The notes under the pieces: generated by a model
Database searches by the model: none
Told to the model about the DNA's origin: nothing
Seen by the model: the letters and a program-made list of their open reading frames with translations, nothing else
Shown: positions 1 to 8,640 of the stretch, piece by piece
Numbering within the stretch: position 1 is the first letter of the stretch
How the letters are laid out: each line of letters starts with the position of its first letter
Assembly (NCBI GenBank): GCA_964036315.1
Contig: OZ038517.1
Location: 54,934,288 to 54,998,287, forward strand
Source of the DNA: Acanthosepion esculentum
Taxonomy: Eukaryota > Mollusca > Cephalopoda > Sepiida > Sepiidae
Length of the DNA stretch: 64,000 nt
Direction: 5' to 3'
Made by a program: the position numbers and the translations under genes

Positions 1-25
1 TCCATCATTTTATCCATTCAGCGTA

Positions 26-175
26 TTTTGCTCCGCTGGGGTCACCACTCCCCTCCATCTCACAATGGTGTTTCATGGGGACATTCAAGGAAGAATAGAA
101 TAGTGGTTTGTCGGTTCCGTCTGTACCGGAGATTTTGAGGTGATTCCGTCCCTCCTCTCAAAAGTTAAAGAGGCA
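26..175 (+). repeat. Interspersed repeat, left copy flanking the first LINE
   Basis: This stretch contains 'GGGTCACCACTCCCCTCCAT' and a later 'TCCGTCCCTCCTCTC'. A diverged direct copy lies at about 1248-1390 with 'TGGTCACCATTCCTCTCCAT', the same 'TTCATGG...GACA' core and 'TTGTCCCTCCTTTACG'. The two copies bracket the LINE remnant between them. They are too long and diverged to be a target-site duplication. I do not recognise the family. Confidence 0.5.
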
Positions 176-225
176 AAACCTCCAAGGCAGCGTGTGGTTT
201 GAATTCAGAGACTGGCGATGGTATA

Positions 226-226
226 A

Positions 227-300
<74 letters not shown>
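226..300. repeat. Compound (TA)n(GT)n microsatellite
   Basis: A run of TA dinucleotides passes directly into GT dinucleotides with one GC interruption. It sits exactly at the 5' truncation point of the LINE that follows. The tract produces artificial open frames on both strands (Cys/Val or Thr/His runs), which are not proteins. Confidence 0.95.
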
Positions 301-1230
301 CTGGGGCAAGAAATGGATGGTTAACTTTACCGCCTCTAAAACTAAACTGCTCTCTATTAACCACCACAAGGATCCATCCCTGCATCCCATTAGAATGTCT
401 GAAGACCAACTTCTCGAGAGCTCCTCTCTGCGGCTGCTCGGTCTCACGCTGTCCGCTGATCTGAGATGGAACAAATACATCGAGTCAATTGCATCATCCA
501 CCGCAAGGAAAGTTGTCTCCCTGTGCCGAACCAGGAAATTTTTCACCCCGGAATCGATCCTCCAAGTCTATAAATCGACCATTCGCCCTTGCATGGAGTA
601 TTGCTGCCATATATGGTCTGGAGCACCTGCAGTTTGCCTCAGGGTTCTTGATAAGATCCACAGACGGATATGCAATGTAATTGGCCCTGATCTGTCATCT
701 CGTCTGCAGTCGCTCTCTCACAGACGCGACGTTGCCTCGCTCTGTCTTTTTTACAAATACTTTCACGGTAATTGCTCCGAGGAGCTGCTTTCGCTGGTTC
801 CTAGGCCTCATGAATTTAAACGTCCCACGAGGCTGGCATCCCGTTCCCACCCCTTCACCGTTGAAACTGTTAGATGTAGACGTCTCTTCTACTCCAATAG
901 CTTCATGTCTCGCACATCTCGCCTGTGGAACTCCCTTCCTTATTCCTGTTTCCCTGACAAATACAAGCTCCAACTATTTAAGTGTAACGTCAATCGACAT
1001 CTCCAGCTGCCTTGATCTATCCACTTCCCTTCTCCACATCCTTTCACCTTTCATTCCTATCTGCTCTCGCTCCAAATCTTCTGTAACCCCCTTGCCTTGA
1101 TCGATCCACTATCTTTCTCTTTCTCCACATCCTCTCCTTTACCACTCCTATCTGCTCTTCCTCCAAACCTTCTGTAACCCCTTGCGTGCTAGTGGCTTCC
1201 AGCCTTGCTTGGTGTGATAAGCTTAAAAAA
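301..1230 (+). mobile_element. LINE ORF2 C-terminus and 3' UTR (Jockey/CR1-like), 5'-truncated
   Basis: About 238 codons stay open from 301 to the stop at 1013-1015. The reading starts 'WGKKWMVNFTASKTK' and continues through 'STIRPCMEYCCHIWSGAP', 'LDKIHRRICNVIGPDL', 'RRDVASLCLFYKYFHGNC' and 'RLWNSLPYSCFPDKY' to 'NVNRHLQLP'. This is the region downstream of the reverse transcriptase palm in Jockey/CR1-type non-LTR retrotransposons. The palm and endonuclease are missing, so the copy is dead. The 3' UTR (1016-1230) holds an approximate tandem duplication of a pyrimidine-rich ~85 bp block. It ends 'TAACCCCTTGCGTGCTAGTG' then an A-rich tail, an end shared with copies at 3.8, 14.6 and 15.8 kb. This copy has the fewest lesions of its family here, so it is probably the youngest. 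Confidence 0.85.
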
Positions 1231-1247
1231 AATTAATTTCTTCAGTA

Positions 1248-1390
1248 GGTGCAATTTGCGCCGCTGTGGTCACCATTCCTCTCCATCTCCCAGTTGTAGT
1301 TCATGGTGACAATAAAGGCAGAATAGTGCAATGGCCTGTCGATTCCTTTTGCACCGAAAATGTTCAGATTACCTTGTCCCTCCTTTACGT
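1248..1390 (+). repeat. Interspersed repeat, right copy flanking the first LINE
   Basis: Diverged direct copy of the sequence at 26-175, with the same order of short blocks. See that entry for the relationship. It could mean the LINE landed inside one member of a tandem pair. Confidence 0.45.
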
Positions 1391-1440
1391 CCTCACAGTG
1401 GATCTGTTTTTGAAGTTACCTTCTTTTAGCCGAGACATTC

Positions 1441-1545
1441 CAACCACCTGATAAATATGGCAACGAAGATGAGGACAGTCGTCCGAATAATGTAAATAGT
1501 GTAAATAATACCTAATCCCAGAAAGAAGACAGATAATGAAAAAAA
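1441..1545 (+). repeat. Fold-back element, single arm
   Basis: The sequence 'ATATGGCAACGAAGATGAGG' followed by 'AATGTAAATAGTGTAAATAA' matches the right arm of the complete fold-back element at 62515-63055. Only one arm is present, so this is a truncated copy. Confidence 0.6.
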
Positions 1546-1763
1546 AAAGCAAATTCCTTACTACAAACGAAATGAAGTTAGAAATGATAAATTATTTAAT
1601 TAGACACTTGTTTCTGCTTTTTCTTTGATAACTTCTCCACATCAGATAAAATATTTGTCGGTGACGGGAATAAAACATTATCCAGGCGGTCATCAGCCAA
1701 CCTTGTTCATAAACGACTCTTAGTATAATTATTGACTCGAACATTAAAGATTTCCAGCATTTA

Positions 1764-1960
1764 ATGCGACTCAAACGTAAAAAGAAAAGAAATGAAAAGA
1801 ATGCAGTTGATGGAGAAGGCACTGTGACCAATGAAACGTGTCAAAAGTGGCTTGCGAAGTTTCAGGCTGGAGATAACTCACTAAAATTTTTTCTATCGTG
1901 GGGAAACCAGTTGAAGCAGATAGCGATGAAATCGAAACATGACCAGAGAATAATAAACTA
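1764..1960 (+). mobile_element. Mariner-type transposase N-terminal fragment
   Basis: The frame reads 'NAVDGEGTVTNETCQKWLAK' then 'FQAGDNSLK'. This matches the second helix-turn-helix region of mariner transposases (pattern YGe..vs..TCq.WFakFr.GdfsLkd). Just after, DNA reading GKPVEADSDEIET is found one frame over. That is the expected 'sGRPveadsdei' block, so a frameshift breaks the gene. No DDE catalytic domain follows. It is a dead fragment. Confidence 0.7.
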
Positions 1961-2243
1961 CATATGCCGTGAGAGATTGTTAACCGTAACCCTAATCCTA
2001 ACACACTGAAAAATGTTCACGTCAAGTACTGAAAATAATTGACACTAATTTAGTTATGGTATTCACTTCCAAATTAAATATTTAATACTAAATTTCACCC
2101 AATATAAGGCTCGTGGGCCACTCAAGGTAGAGTATTACAGTCAGTATAGTAATGCTGAATGAAGTGTGTTATATAAAAGGAAGAGAATGTGGTAAGCAAC
2201 GAAGGTTACGAAATAAGGGGGGAAAGATATCGATTTGAAGAGG

Positions 2244-2480
2244 TCAAGTTAGAAGCTTTCCGAGGAGTACCCACACGAGAGCCTGTTCCACAAAGTCAAT
2301 AAATGAATGGAACTTCCTACTTACGTATGGAACACTAGGGAAATGAGAGTGATTCGACTCCGTGGCTGAAGCATAGCGTGCCCACGCTGTAAAGAACTGA
2401 ATTACTGGAACTAAAAACTGGACGTCATCTGAACATTTGCCATGGAAATAGCGATAGAATAGCAATGTTTCGTCTGTGAG
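2244..2480 (-). mobile_element. LINE (Jockey/CR1-like) ORF2 C-terminal scrap
   Basis: On the minus strand the frame reads 'MLFYRYFHGKCSDDVQFLVP'. This is the conserved LFYrYFHGnCSdEL...VP block of the same family as the LINE at 301-1230. Downstream residues are degraded and the 3' end is missing. Confidence 0.65.
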
Positions 2481-2521
2481 TGGAAAGAGGCTGCCGAGTG
2501 GAAAACCTTACAAGCCTTACT

Positions 2522-2755
2522 CCTATATGCCGTGTCCGTTCATGAAGTGGATCATGTCTCTTCACAAGCTCTTATCCATTAAGCTCTAAGCAATGTTTGT
2601 TCTTTTATTATCTCTTCCAGTCCATCATGAGTCCTGGAAAATTCAACTGTCTCTTTTTATTCCTGAGCACTCGTCTCTTTTTCATTTCCATTTTCATTAA
2701 AACTTCCTCGTTGCTTACATGTTCCGTCCATGGTATTCTTATCATTAGTCAATAG
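2522..2755 (-). mobile_element. RTE-type retrotransposon 3' end, internally deleted
   Basis: Reading the plus strand, 'TATGCCGTGTCCGTTCA' is the complement of the conserved RTE 3' coding end (..VLKGHGT). Complements of the 'LRFLGHxMR' and 'WTEHVSNEEV' codons follow at about 2630-2750. Its upstream edge (in RTE orientation) abuts the 18S rRNA-like fragment at 2756. Confidence 0.65.
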
Positions 2756-3030
2756 GATCGATAGCTCTTTACCGTTCCGGTGGGTGGTGGTGCATGGCCG
2801 TGCTTGGTTGGAGAAGTGATCCATCCGGTTGATTCCGATAACGATCGAAACTCCAACTTGCTAACCAGTGCGCCGATGTGTGTGTTTACGCAGGGACGAG
2901 TGACAGTCACACAATGCGGAGCGATAACAGGTCTACGATACCCTTAGATGTCCAGGACAACACGTGCGCCACACTGAAGATATCAGCGAGGTCTGCGCCT
3001 CGGCCCGAAGGGGATCGGGATTGCGTGTCG
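2756..3030 (+). pseudogene. 18S rRNA pseudogene fragment (3' domain)
   Basis: The plus strand carries several long blocks of eukaryotic small-subunit rRNA in the right order: 'GATCGATAGCTCTTT', 'CGGTGGGTGGTGGTGCATGG', 'GATTCCGATAACGA', 'GATAACAGGTCTACGATACC', 'CTTAGATGTCC' and 'GCGCCACACTGAA..ATCAGCG'. These span roughly helices 34 to 41 of 18S rRNA. Mismatches and indels are scattered, for example GTTGGAGAAGTGA in place of the expected GTTGGTGGAGCGA. The similarity fades after about 3030, before the decoding-site helix. It is a dispersed, decayed rDNA fragment, not a working gene. Confidence 0.85.
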
Positions 3031-3142
3031 CATGGCCGCCGTAGTCATTAATCTTGTCTCAAATGTCTCAGATGTCCTCTTACGATTTTGAACTTTGGAA
3101 ATGATTTAGTCACAAATGAATAATGGCTGACAATACTTAATC

Positions 3143-3143
<1 letters not shown>

Positions 3144-3172
<29 letters not shown>
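3144..3172. repeat. (AAT)n microsatellite
   Basis: About nine AAT units. Confidence 0.9.
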
Positions 3173-3175
<3 letters not shown>

Positions 3176-3245
3176 ATTCACGATAATATTACTACTAATA
3201 GAGCTAATGTAATAAAAAGTGAATTAAATTAAGTTGTCCCGTCAT

Positions 3246-3590
3246 TAATTGGCACGACCGTTACGTTCTGCCAATACCTCATAAATAATGAACTATTCCG
3301 TTTTGATTGTGTGGAAAGCCAGAAAAGACATATCAGAGAGGCTACCTAGTTTCAGTGAGAAAAATGAAAGATAGAAACAAGGAAAGAAAGAAGGGAAGAT
3401 AAAAGTGTTTGACGTTTGTTTAAGTGAAATGGAAAAGTTTTCAATTTTAACTATTTTCATTTGTACCCCCTTACATCTTAAAATAATGACCAGCATTCAT
3501 ATTTATGATTGCTGTTGCAATATTTTGCTTAAGTTGTTAAGCTCAAATATTTAACGATGCGATAGGGAAATTTTCTAAGGATATTTTATT
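3246..3590 (+). repeat. Dispersed SINE-like repeat (GTTACG..CTCATAAATAATG family)
   Basis: The head 'CGACCGTTACGTTCTGCCA' with 'CTCATAAATAATGAACTATT' recurs at 30249-30362 and 30477-30690. The interior has 'GTTTCAGTGAGAAAA' followed by a purine-rich GAAAG tract. The 3' part, containing 'TTGTTAAGCTCAAATATTTA', recurs at 39826-39920. The same family appears reversed at about 7735-7850. I do not recognise a tRNA-like promoter in it. Confidence 0.6.
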
Positions 3591-3594
3591 GTCA

Positions 3595-3870
3595 TAGCTA
3601 CTAGATTAGCAACTAGGCCTCACTATTTTACTGTTGCACTAGTTAACTGCAACCATTTGTTCAATTCTAATAGGTTTTTTCTCCCGATTTCTTTCTTCTC
3701 TGTTACCTAACATCTTCAAATATTTAAATGTAATGCCAATCGCCATCTTCTGTCTTCCTGAAATCTGTCCTTTCTCTTCACTAAAGTCTTCTCATTCTCT
3801 TTCACTCCCAGTAACCCCTTGCGCCTTAGTATCGCCTAGCTTGAGGGTGAAATAATAAAAAGAAAGTAGA
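3595..3870 (+). mobile_element. LINE (Jockey/CR1-like) 3' end
   Basis: A decayed copy of the ORF2 end. It has 'TAGATTAGCAACTAGGCCTC' for the conserved TRLAtRpH stretch, then 'TTTAAATGTAATGCCAATCG' for FKcNaNR. The 3' UTR has 'CCCAGTAACCCCTTGCGCC' and ends in an A-rich tail. It sits directly against the previous repeat. Confidence 0.7.
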
Positions 3871-4004
3871 CTTTTTCTACAGGGCGGAGTTAATAACCCC
3901 ATCTGGTTTTCAAGTCAGAGCTGTCTTTTTCGTAGACCGGTTGTCAAACAGGTTTTGAGAGCTACCTGTTTTCTTCGTAATTAAACCCTTACTTAACGGT
4001 TTTT

Positions 4005-4100
4005 CTGGTTGAAAGTGAATGCAAAAGTCTCGGCTAGAATTTGAACCTGGAACGCCGACTCCGCTTTCTGAGCAAGACAACCGCCACGGTACGTGTACGT
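4005..4100 (-). mobile_element. tRNA-derived SINE head
   Basis: On the minus strand a B-box-like 'AGGTTCAAATTCTAG' lies about 45 bases downstream of an A-box-like 'CCGTGGCGGTTGTCTTGCTC'. This is the spacing of an RNA polymerase III tRNA promoter, as in tRNA-derived SINEs. No intact cloverleaf can be closed, so this is not a functional tRNA gene. Confidence 0.55.
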
Positions 4101-4227
4101 TGACGGATGTGGATATGGAGTGTTTTTGCTTTTGACTATGGCAAAGATTTTTGCCGGCATAATTGTATGTGGATGTTGGCCCTTCCCGCTGATCGTCAGC
4201 CGCTTTTCTTCTTCTTTTTGGTCTTAA

Positions 4228-4520
4228 TACACACACACACACAAACTACACACACAAACACATAAACAGAAACATACACACATAAACACACGCACAAACA
4301 CACACACAGACAAAAAGATACACAAAAAACACGCACACAAACACGGACAAATCCCTCTACACAAACAGAAGCATACACATACATAAAGAGAAATATACAT
4401 ACACACACAAAGGCAAATACACACAAAACACAAAATACACCACAGGCACACACACATACAAGCACACACACACAACACAACACAGACAAACACACACCTA
4501 CACACAGACAAACACACATT
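4228..4520. repeat. Degenerate CA-rich tract
   Basis: A long, impure ACACAC/ACAAAC tract. It gives minus-strand open frames of almost pure Cys, Val and Phe, which are repeat artefacts. Confidence 0.9.
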
Positions 4521-4529
4521 CAGCATCAT

Positions 4530-6003
4530 ATCTTTTGTCTTTTCAGTTTACTGAGAGCTATAAACGCTAGGAAATAGTGGAGAGCCATGGTCGACATGTC
4601 CATACAATTATCGTACGAAAAAAAAGAATAACGTTGAAGAAAAACGCGTCGATGAAAAAAGAACAAAACGAAAAATCACCCCCCCCCCGCCAAGAAATCA
4701 GAGAAAATTACGAAAAATTAGCAGTAAAAGAAGGAGCGTATTTGACGGCATATAAGACGCACGGGTGTATAAGACGTACCCCAATTTCAGGAGGGCAAAT
4801 CAAGAAAAAATTAGTAATTAGTGAAATTAGTAAAATTATTAGTAAATGGTACAGCCTAGGATATATTTATGAGTTATTTTGGTTAAGCAAGCCATGATTA
4901 AAATTAAACGAAAAAGAATAGGAAAAAAGAAGACGAGCCTATAAAAACTTCATTATATCCAAAGGTAAGAAAACAAAATAAAAATCAAGCAATTATATAT
5001 ATATATATATAAAAATTCTGATTGTATTTATACCAATGCAACCGGAAGTTATCGCAAGAAAAATATTAATGAAACAAATATATTTTACAAATATATAATT
5101 TGAATTCATTGTATATAATTTTTGTGAAACAAAGTACTAATATTATCAATGATAACACTTTTAATCTGCATAATAGCCGTTTAAATAATGACAATAGGTA
5201 TATGAAAGTTACTCTAAAATCTAAGCTAATAGGAGTTGCCAGATAGCTAATTTCGGTCAACTATCGCGAATTTTAAACCTACATATGATAAGACGCAGGG
5301 GAATTTTAAAAGATATTTTAGTAAAAAACAAAAAAAAAGTACGTCTTATATACTGTCAAATACAGTAATTATTTTTCGCAGAATATTTTTCATTTTATAA
5401 TTGGCTGGGATTACTTCAGCTTCTCTTACCTAAACAGGCTAACAAATAACTTCGCTTTTTTTGTGAAGATTGTGACTACAATCTTTTTTCATTACGAATG
5501 TTGAAATTATTTCTTACGGAACCTGGGACAACCATATTGCTTCCACACTTTATAATTATGAGATTTTATGATAAAAACGACAATATCATTCTTATTCAGG
5601 CGACGAAGAAACCCATTATCTTAATGTAATAATGCTTACCTTACGACGGATATAGGATCTAAAGAACTTAATAGAATAACTGAATTGATTTGAATTAGTC
5701 ATAAAGACATGCACGACTTGTTCAAATGTATTTGTCTCTTCAACCCAAACTCATTTATCTTGGAACTCGGATCGACGATTAAAGATTTGTTCTTTCGAAT
5801 TGGAGATAATTTTCTCGCTTCGTGGAGCAGCAAATTCAGTATCAATAATTTAATAATTAAAACCAGAAAGTTTTTTTTTTAATTAAGGTTTTTAAGATAT
5901 TTTAACAATCGCTTTCATGCTTTACTAAGTAAACGAAATAAAATATCTCATTATCTTTAGATTATTTTGTAGTAAGCCGTCACTCAAATAAAACATACAC
6001 ACA

Positions 6004-6005
<2 letters not shown>
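4530..6005. other. AT-rich interval without recognisable gene
   Basis: Apart from a short TA run at 4994-5010 and a C9 run at 4680, I see no repeat family or coding signal. The open frame at 4577-4897 is rich in Lys and Glu, interrupted by homopolymer codons, and matches nothing I know. It is not called as a gene. Confidence 0.5.

Positions 6006-6006
<1 letters not shown>

Positions 6007-6082
<76 letters not shown>
6007..6082. repeat. (TA)n microsatellite, left border
   Basis: An essentially pure 76 bp TA tract. It forms the left border of the repeat at 6083-6340. Confidence 0.97.
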
Positions 6083-6084
<2 letters not shown>

Positions 6085-6337
6085 ACATCCACAAACAGAC
6101 TGTTTCGCTGTATCACAGCTCATCAGTGTGGCTAGACGTTCGGTTGCCTCTGGCTAGATTCGAAAACCGGCTGAATTCGCGTCAGTCGGAAATTTTACCC
6201 TGAAGCCGTTGGCGCACGGCAGAGAAGAAGGTGAATTTAAGCGTATTTATTTTTAGATAAACCCACAGTGACTGAGAGAACTTGATTCGATTTACCGAAG
6301 AGTCTTGTATTATTAGCCGTAATAGTCACTGCTTACA

Positions 6338-6340
<3 letters not shown>
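6083..6340 (+). repeat. ~258 bp repeat bounded on both sides by TA microsatellites
   Basis: It begins 'TTGACATCCACAAACAGACT' and includes 'TTTCGCTGTATCACAGCTCA', 'GCCGTTGGCGCACGGCAGAG' and 'GATTTACCGAAGAGTCTTG'. A second copy lies reversed at 33759-33989 and is also bounded by TA arrays on both sides. A weak B-box-like 'GCTAGATTCGAAAACC' is visible, so a tRNA-like origin is possible but unproven. No coding capacity. Confidence 0.8.

Positions 6341-6392
<52 letters not shown>
6341..6392. repeat. (TA)n microsatellite, right border
   Basis: A 52 bp TA tract bordering the repeat at 6083-6340. Confidence 0.97.
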
Positions 6393-6395
<3 letters not shown>

Positions 6396-6689
6396 TCATT
6401 AAAGACCACAGACAAGGTACTGCGATTAAGCTTTTTATTTAATTTTACTTGTGTTCGAACAAATGTTTTCTTTTCTAGGACACACAGTGTATAGAAAGTG
6501 TCCAAATGTTCTGTAATTCCAAACGCTTTCGGTTATGCTTTTAGCCATTATCAAGGATGATTTTATTTTTACTTTTTAACTGGATGTTCTGTGTATGTAT
6601 CTAGAGTTATAGGGATGTTTTATTTTCCGAATACAGCACATTGTGGCTTGTGACATATTCAGTTGCGACGTGGACGCACTGAAAAATAC

Positions 6690-6997
6690 AATCCCTTCTC
6701 GGCTATTTGGCTAAGATCACGGTGTAGTATCTTTTCTCAGATTACTCTCTGGACGATCGCCTATGGAGTGAGATTCGATCTCTGATACAGGCCGGTCGCA
6801 GGGATTCGTCCCTGCGCTGGTAGTATCGCAGCTAAGACTAGCTATGACCAGCTAAAGACCAGCTTGGACAAGCTAAGACCAGCTAAAGCCAAAGCACTGC
6901 GGCCCGGGTGAAAACTCGGGTCCACTCCCCCTCCCTTCCCACATTAAAAACCGACCTTGTGCCACAACCTGGCCCTGTGGGAGGTCAAGTAGATACC
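6690..6997 (+). pseudogene. U2 snRNA-derived repeat, unit A
   Basis: The start 'CTTCTCGGCTATTTGGCTAA', then 'GATCACGGTGTAGTATCTT', follows the U2 snRNA 5' end (cuucucggccuuuuggcuaagaucaaguguaguaucuguucu). This includes a near match to the branch-point-recognition region, GUAGUAUC. About 90 bases on, 'CTGCGCTGGTAGTATCGCAG' resembles the U2 3' stem (gaccugguauugcaguacc). The middle, where the Sm site should be, is not conserved. The unit ends with a tail 'CCCACATTAAAAACCGACCT' + 'TGTGCCACAACC'. It looks like a SINE built on U2 rather than a working snRNA gene. Confidence 0.75.
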
Positions 6998-7270
6998 TAG
7001 TATCTGTTCTCAGATTACTCTCTGGACGATCGCCTATGGACTGAGATTCGATCTCTGATACAGGCCGGTCGCAGGGATTCGTCCCTGCGCTGGTAGTATC
7101 GCAGCTAAGACTAGCTATGACCAGCTAAAGACCAGCTTGTACAAGCTAAGACCAGCTAAAGCCAAAGTACTGCGGCCCGGGTGAAAACTCGGGTCCACTC
7201 CCCCTCCCTTCCCACATTAAAAACCGACCTTGTGTCACTACCTGACCCTGTGGGAGGTCAAGTAGATACC
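6998..7270 (+). repeat. U2 snRNA-derived repeat, unit B
   Basis: A tandem copy offset by exactly 273 bp, starting at 'TAGTATCTGTTCTCAG' (U2 bases ~33 on). It is almost identical to unit A, with few substitutions such as GGAGTGAG to GGACTGAG. The high identity implies recent tandem duplication. Confidence 0.85.
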
Positions 7271-7628
7271 TAGTATCTGTTCTCAGATTACTCGCTGAAT
7301 GATCGCCTTTTGGCTGAGATTCGATCGCTGATACAGGCCGGTTCCAGAGATTCGACCAGCTTTGACTAGCTCTGACCAGCTTGGACAAGCTATGACCAGC
7401 CATGACCAGCTATGACTAGCTATGACCAGCTCTGACAAGCTAAGACCAGCTAAGACCAGCCATGACCAGCTATGACTAGCTATGACCAGCTCTGACCAGC
7501 TTGGACAAGCTAAGACCAGCTAAAGACCAGCGACCTGGGTGGAAACACTCGGGTCACCCCCCCTCTCTTTTCCCACATTAAAAACCGACCTTGTGTCACA
7601 ACCTGGCCCTGTTGAAGGTCAAATTAAA
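7271..7628 (+). repeat. U2 snRNA-derived repeat, unit C, expanded
   Basis: It starts at the same U2 position as unit B but is more diverged (CGCTGAATGATCGCCTTTTG). The centre is replaced by a minisatellite of a ~10 bp unit CTATGACCAG/CTAAGACCAG (about 7338-7530). The shared tail with 'AAAAACCGACCTTGTGTCAC' follows and runs into the next U2 head. Confidence 0.8.
7338..7530 (+). repeat. ~10 bp minisatellite inside U2 repeat unit C
   Basis: Repeats of (A)GCTATGACC / AGCTAAGACC / AGCTCTGACC. Units A and B carry a shorter version of the same run at their centres, so this copy has expanded locally. Confidence 0.85.
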
Positions 7629-7700
7629 TCCATCGCTTCTCGAACTTTTGGTTGAGATCAAAATGTCGTATCTGTTCTTATCAGCTTAATCTGATTCCCC
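7629..7700 (+). pseudogene. U2 snRNA 5'-end fragment, unit D
   Basis: This is the best U2 match in the window: 'ATCGCTTCTCGAACTTTTGG', then 'TTGAGATCAAAATGTCGTAT' and 'CTGTTCTTATCAGCTTAAT'. It corresponds to the first ~65 bases of U2 snRNA, including the start sequence AUCGCUUCUCG. It runs directly on from the tail of unit C and is truncated into a CT-rich sequence. Confidence 0.85.
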
Positions 7701-7734
7701 CTCTCTCTCTCCACTTCTATCTTCCCGTTTTACT

Positions 7735-7850
7735 TTTTCTTTCTTTCATTTTCTCACTGAAACTAAGTAGTGTCTTTTCCCCTCTTTCTACGCGATGAAA
7801 AAGGGGATAGTTCATACTGGCAGAACTTAACGGTCGTACAAACTAATGAT
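7735..7850 (-). repeat. Dispersed SINE-like repeat (GAAAG family), reversed fragment
   Basis: The minus strand carries the same order as 30249-30362: a GTTACG-type head (complement 'AACGGTCGTACAAAC'), then 'TTTCAGTGAGAAAATGAAAG'. Truncated. Confidence 0.5.
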
Positions 7851-7854
7851 GGGT

Positions 7855-8179
7855 GGTATGGCATGGTTTGGTTTTATTTTGCGGTATATAAACCTCAATG
7901 GGTTATTTAATGCCGAAAAGATTTTTTATTGCTAGTAATATTTTTTTTGAAAAATGTATTGCTGGTATTTTATTTCAAAAATGTATTGATGTGATTTTTT
8001 ATTAAAAAAATGTATTGATGGTATTTTTTATTCAAAAATTATAACTGGTATTTTTAATTTCAAAAATGCATTAGTGGTATTTTTGCAAAAAAAAAATGCT
8101 GGTATTTTTAAAAAAATGTATTGCTGGTATTTTTTTATTTCAAAAATGTATTGCTGATATTTTTTAAATGTATTTCTGG

Positions 8180-8243
<64 letters not shown>

Positions 8244-8640
8244 TTCAAAAATGTATTGCTGGTAATTTTTTTAAAAATGTATTGCTGGTAATATATATAA
8301 ATATATATGTTTTTTTTTCAAAAATATATTGTTAGTAATTTTTTAAATACTTTGCTGGTAATATATTTTTTCAAAATTATATTGCAGGTAATTTTTTTGT
8401 CAAAATATATAGCTGGTATTTTTTTTCAAAAATGTACTTCTGGAATTTTTTCATTTCAAAAATGTATTGCTGGTAATATTTTTCTTTTATAAAAATCTAC
8501 CCCAGGCTTATAATGCATTGCTGTCTTTTTTTATTTCTTCTTCAAAAATGTATTGCTGGAATTCTTTGTCAAAAATATATTCCTGGTAATAATTTTTTTG
8601 AAAAATGTATTGCTGCTATTAAAATATATTTTTACACTTT
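7855..8640 (+). repeat. ~30-35 bp minisatellite with its repeat head
   Basis: A head with 'TATAAACCTCAATGGGTTAT' followed by 'TTAATGCCGAAAAG' leads into about 20 loose copies of AAAAATGTATTGCTGGTATTTTT. A TA run (about 8182-8240) lies inside the array. The same head, without the long array, occurs at 19320-19460 ('CGGCATATCAACCTCTATGG'), at 41610-41680 and reversed at about 38230-38360. Confidence 0.85.

Noticed and set aside
251..1015. 254-codon host gene
   Set aside because: The motifs are those of a LINE ORF2 C-terminus, and at least eight related fragments occur in the window.
4196..4529. Cys/Val/Phe-rich membrane-like proteins
   Set aside because: Translation of an impure CA tract.
6690..6850. 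Functional U2 snRNA gene
   Set aside because: The Sm-site region and the central stems are not conserved, and no U2-type upstream promoter is visible.
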